DNA of 64,000 bases from Crenobacter luteus. GTDB taxonomy: Bacteria; Pseudomonadota; Gammaproteobacteria; Burkholderiales; Chromobacteriaceae. The translations under genes were made by a program, and so were the position numbers. Below are positions 61,960-64,000 of this stretch, one piece after another. The stretch is taken from NCBI RefSeq assembly GCF_004345725.1, contig NZ_SLXG01000001.1:1-64000 (forward strand), in the 5' to 3' direction. The notes under the pieces are model-generated. The model had not been told where the DNA came from and did not search any database. It saw nothing but the letters and a program-made list of their open reading frames with translations. The stretch's first letter is position 1. Each line of letters opens with the position of its first letter.

Positions 61960-62265
61960 ATGGGAGACTGTTGCCACGAGTCGGCCGGCGACGGCCGGAC
62001 CGTCGTCCAGCCGGACAAGGAAGCGCTGTTGAAGCGCCTGTCGCGCATCGAGGGTCAGGTGCGCGGCATCGGCGGCATGATCGACGCCGACCGCTACTGC
62101 GTCGACGTGCTGACGCAGATCGCAGCCGCCAAGTCGGCGCTCGACGCGGTCGCGCTGCAGTTGCTGGAAAACCACGTCAAGGGCTGCGTCGCCCGCGCGA
62201 TCGTCGACGGCGACGCCGAGGCGCGCATCGACGAACTGATCGGCGTGGTGCGCAAGATCCGCTGA
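61960..62265 (+). CDS. csoR: CsoR-family copper-sensing repressor
   Basis: The 101-residue protein is a DUF156 all-helical repressor. The Cu(I)-binding C47-H72-C76 set ([15 protein letters not shown]) identifies CsoR rather than formaldehyde or nickel sensors, although RcnR/FrmR relatives cannot be fully excluded. An extra N-terminal CCHES could bind metal. aaaggaggg precedes the ATG. It is the second gene of the operon it probably represses. Confidence 0.9.
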   Translation: MGDCCHESAGDGRTVVQPDKEALLKRLSRIEGQVRGIGGMIDADRYCVDVLTQIAAAKSALDAVALQLLENHVKGCVARAIVDGDAEARIDELIGVVRKIR

Positions 62266-62282
62266 CGCCGACGGGAGGCAAG

Positions 62283-62588
62283 ATGAAGACGACCGTCGCC
62301 CTGGTTCTGGCCGCGCTGCCGGCGCTCGCCGGCGCCGCGCCGATCCCGTTCGCGCAGTACATCAAGATCTTCACCGGCATGGCCGAGGCCGAGGTGATCG
62401 ACATCGCCGGGTCGCCCGACTACCGCAGCGACGGCCCGACAACGATGACGCGCCGCCCCGACGGCAGCCGCGTCTACAGCCGGCGCTACACGCTGAGCTG
62501 GCGGGCCGGCGGCGTCACGCCGTACACGACCCACATCGTGTTCCGCGACGGCGTGGTCGAGGAGATCCGGCGCGACAAGCAATTCTGA
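62283..62588 (+). CDS. Small secreted protein in the copper operon
   Basis: The 101-residue product has a signal peptide (about 1-20) and a short domain with the SmpA/BamE-like start GMAEAEVIDIAGSPDYRSDG, then strands ending THIVFRDGVVEEIRRDKQF. It has no cysteines or obvious copper ligands. A ggagg site precedes the ATG, 17 bases after csoR. The function is unknown. Confidence 0.75.
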   Translation: MKTTVALVLAALPALAGAAPIPFAQYIKIFTGMAEAEVIDIAGSPDYRSDGPTTMTRRPDGSRVYSRRYTLSWRAGGVTPYTTHIVFRDGVVEEIRRDKQF

Positions 62589-62612
62589 CGCTCGGCCAAG
62601 GTTGGCCGAGCG
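62589..62612. repeat. Inverted pair of the repeated word before copZ
   Basis: cgctcggccaa (62589-62599) and ttggccgagcg (62602-62612) are exact reverse complements separated by two bases. The right arm extends to an exact GGTTGGCCGAG. There is no T-run. Confidence 0.88.
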
Positions 62613-62634
62613 GCCTGACACGGGAGGAAACAGC

Positions 62635-62844
62635 ATGGAAAAAGTGGTGCTCAAGGTGGCCGGCATGAGCTGCGGCGGCTGCGTCGACAGCGTGAAGGCG
62701 GCGCTGCTGGCGCTGCCGGGCGTGCGCTCGGTCGAGGTCGAACTGGCCGAGGGGCGCGTCGTCGTCGAGCGCGACACCGGCCTGCCGGCGCTCGAGACGC
62801 TGGCCGAGGCGATCGGCGACGCCGGCTTCGACGTGATCGGCTGA
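62635..62844 (+). CDS. copZ: Copper chaperone CopZ (heavy-metal-associated domain)
   Basis: The 69-residue protein is a single HMA domain with the Cu(I) motif GMSCGGC (10-16), and the usual length and ferredoxin-like strand pattern (VRSVEVELAEGRVVVE). It should carry Cu(I) in the cytoplasm to CsoR or a copper-exporting ATPase; no such ATPase lies in the window. gggagga precedes the ATG. Confidence 0.93.
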   Translation: MEKVVLKVAGMSCGGCVDSVKAALLALPGVRSVEVELAEGRVVVERDTGLPALETLAEAIGDAGFDVIG

Positions 62845-62885
62845 CGCACGGGCTGGAACGTCACCGCCGCCGGCCGCGTCGCGGT

Positions 62886-62914
62886 TTGCCCGCTGCGCCG
62901 TTTTTGCGTAGAAT
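62886..62914 (+). promoter_or_regulatory. Promoter of the rpsF operon
   Basis: TTGCCC (62886-62891) and TAGAAT (62909-62914) are 17 bases apart, with a leader of about 60 bases. Confidence 0.65.
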
Positions 62915-62980
62915 GCTGCGGTTTCAACCCTTGCCTTTCGCAACGCATGGCGAAAGGCTTTACAGCCACAAGGAGTTCCC

Positions 62981-63352
62981 ATGCGGCATTACGAGATCGT
63001 ATTCATCGTCCATCCGGACCAGAGCGAGCAAGTGTCGGCCATGATCGAGCGCTACAAAGGCATGGTGCTCGGCCAGGAAGGCAAAATCCACCGTCTGGAA
63101 GACTGGGGCCGCCGTCAACTGGCTTACCCGATCCAGAAGCTGCACAAGGCTCACTACGTTCTGATGAACGTCGAGTGCACCCCGGAAACCGTGGAAGAAA
63201 TCGAGCACGCCTTCAAGTTCAACGACGCCGTGCTGCGCCACCTGACCATCAAGCTGGATCGCGCCGTGACCGAACCGTCCCCGATGATGAAGGACGAGAA
63301 GGCCAAGAACCTGCTCGACCCGCAGCCGGCTGGTGAGGCCGAGGCCGCCTAA
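62981..63352 (+). CDS. rpsF: Ribosomal protein bS6
   Basis: The 123-residue protein starts [18 protein letters not shown], the conserved S6 start, and has [17 protein letters not shown] and the acidic-tail end. It binds S18 in the 30S subunit. aaggag precedes the ATG. It begins rpsF-priB-rpsR-rplI. Confidence 0.97.
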   Translation: MRHYEIVFIVHPDQSEQVSAMIERYKGMVLGQEGKIHRLEDWGRRQLAYPIQKLHKAHYVLMNVECTPETVEEIEHAFKFNDAVLRHLTIKLDRAVTEPSPMMKDEKAKNLLDPQPAGEAEAA

Positions 63353-63360
63353 GGCAGGTT

Positions 63361-63660
63361 TTGCTCAATCGTCTGCAGCTGACCGCCACGGTCGAGCGCG
63401 AAGCCGAACTGCGCTACACCCCCGCCGGCCTGCCGGTGCTGGAGATGTGGCTCAAACACCAGTCCCGGCAACGCGAAGCGGATCTGGAACGCGACGTCGC
63501 CTGTGAAATCCAGGCGGTGCTGATCGGCAAGGAAGCTCCCAGGTGGAGCGGCAAACTGGCCGGACAGCAGATCGCGGCGAGCGGATTCCTCGCCCAGCGC
63601 AGCCTGCGTAATCCGCGGTTGGTTCTGCACATCGAACACGTTGAATTCGTAAAAGGTTAA
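63361..63660 (+). CDS. priB: Primosomal replication protein N
   Basis: PriB is an OB-fold single-strand DNA-binding protein that helps restart stalled forks with PriA. The 99-residue protein ([20 protein letters not shown], then [13 protein letters not shown]) begins at a TTG codon eight bases after rpsF. Its place between rpsF and rpsR is diagnostic. Confidence 0.93.
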   Translation: MLNRLQLTATVEREAELRYTPAGLPVLEMWLKHQSRQREADLERDVACEIQAVLIGKEAPRWSGKLAGQQIAASGFLAQRSLRNPRLVLHIEHVEFVKG

Positions 63661-63667
63661 GAGACAA

Positions 63668-63895
63668 ATGGCTCGTCAACTCTTCAAGCGCAAGAAGTTC
63701 TGCCGCTTCACGGCAGAAGGCATCAAAGAAGTCGATTACAAATCGGTCGACCTGCTGAAGGATTTCATTGCCGAAAACGGCAAGATCATCCCGGCCCGCA
63801 TCACCGGCACCAAAGCCCGCTACCAGCGTCAGCTGTCGACCGCGATCAAGCGCGCTCGCTTCCTGGCCCTGATGCCGTACACCGACCAGCACTAA
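63668..63895 (+). CDS. rpsR: Ribosomal protein bS18
   Basis: The 75-residue protein has the S18 core [15 protein letters not shown] and [25 protein letters not shown]. It lies seven bases after priB. Confidence 0.97.
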   Translation: MARQLFKRKKFCRFTAEGIKEVDYKSVDLLKDFIAENGKIIPARITGTKARYQRQLSTAIKRARFLALMPYTDQH

Positions 63896-63911
63896 GCCAG
63901 GAGACCACAAG

Positions 63912-64000
63912 ATGCAAATCATTCTGCTCGAAAAAGTGGCCAACCTGGGCCAGCTGGGCGACGTCGTCAAGGTGAAGGACGGCTACGCCCGTAACTTCCT
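63912..64000 (+). CDS. rplI: Ribosomal protein bL9, 5' part
   Basis: The frame [19 protein letters not shown] matches the conserved L9 N-terminus and continues GYARNFL to the window edge. aggag precedes the ATG. The gene is cut by the end of the window. Confidence 0.93.
   Translation, partial: MQIILLEKVANLGQLGDVVKVKDGYARNF

Overview
The window looks like chromosomal DNA from a high-GC betaproteobacterium, most likely of the order Neisseriales. The evidence is an RmpM/class-4-like OmpA protein, a Neisseria-type porin, rpsF-priB-rpsR-rplI gene order, CysB with a divergent cysH-cysI-DUF934 cluster, and a HvfABC/bufferin locus. I cannot name the species. Codon use is strongly GC3-biased throughout. 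I saw no rRNA, tRNA, insertion sequence, prophage or CRISPR array. The region reads as stable core genome with a few accessory functions.

Layout. 1-2.1 kb: an SDR reductase and cysB. 2.2-5.1 kb: assimilatory sulfate reduction (cysH, cysI, DUF934). 5.2-6.0 kb: OmpA-like protein. 6.1-11.3 kb: ribF-ileS-lspA-ispH operon. 11.4-14.8 kb: htpG and a major porin. 14.9-19.2 kb, minus strand: GST, a SIMPL-domain protein, and an ABC importer of the TrpXYZ/COG2984-4120-1101 type. 19.4-22.5 kb: glyoxylate shunt (aceB, aceA). 22.8-26.7 kb: heat-shock cluster grpE-dnaK-dnaJ with two sigma32-like promoters. 27.2-32.6 kb: alanine/glycine symporter, hemB, and kbl-tdh threonine catabolism. 32.7-41 kb: glyQ, a secreted protein gene and glyS tightly overlapped, then gmhB, plsC, a YgjP-like metallopeptidase, gloA and an NhaD-type antiporter. 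41-46.7 kb: trmB, mpl, a diguanylate cyclase with a C9 tract at its 5' end, a PilZ-like protein and serB. 46.7-49.1 kb: a bufferin (HvfABC/BufABCD) RiPP operon. 49.3-56 kb: a MocR regulator with divergent EamA exporter, a lipidless membrane-anchored protein and mfd. 56.2-60.3 kb: a PAS-GGDEF-EAL protein and rlmB. 60.4-62.8 kb: a copper operon (Tat multicopper oxidase, CsoR, small secreted protein, CopZ) behind a CsoR-type operator. 62.9 kb to the end: rpsF-priB-rpsR-rplI.

The most striking signal is not a gene. The 11-mer GGTTGGCCGAG, usually extended to AGGTTGGCCGAGC, occurs at least 16 times exactly by eye, on both strands, spread over the whole window; well under one copy is expected by chance. 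It occurs inside genes in several reading frames, where it forces rare codons (AGG, CGA, TTG), and as close inverted pairs at gene ends, one of which is a textbook terminator. This is the genomic behaviour of a neisserial DNA uptake sequence, but the word differs from the known GCCGTCTGAA-cored dialects. It is therefore a candidate new uptake-sequence dialect or a comparable selected genomic word.

Two copper-handling systems lie within 14 kb of each other: the bufferin operon (a copper-chelating modified peptide in studied cases) and the CsoR-controlled oxidase/chaperone operon. Two c-di-GMP proteins and a PilZ-like protein add a signalling theme. The first of these, the diguanylate cyclase, may be phase-variable.
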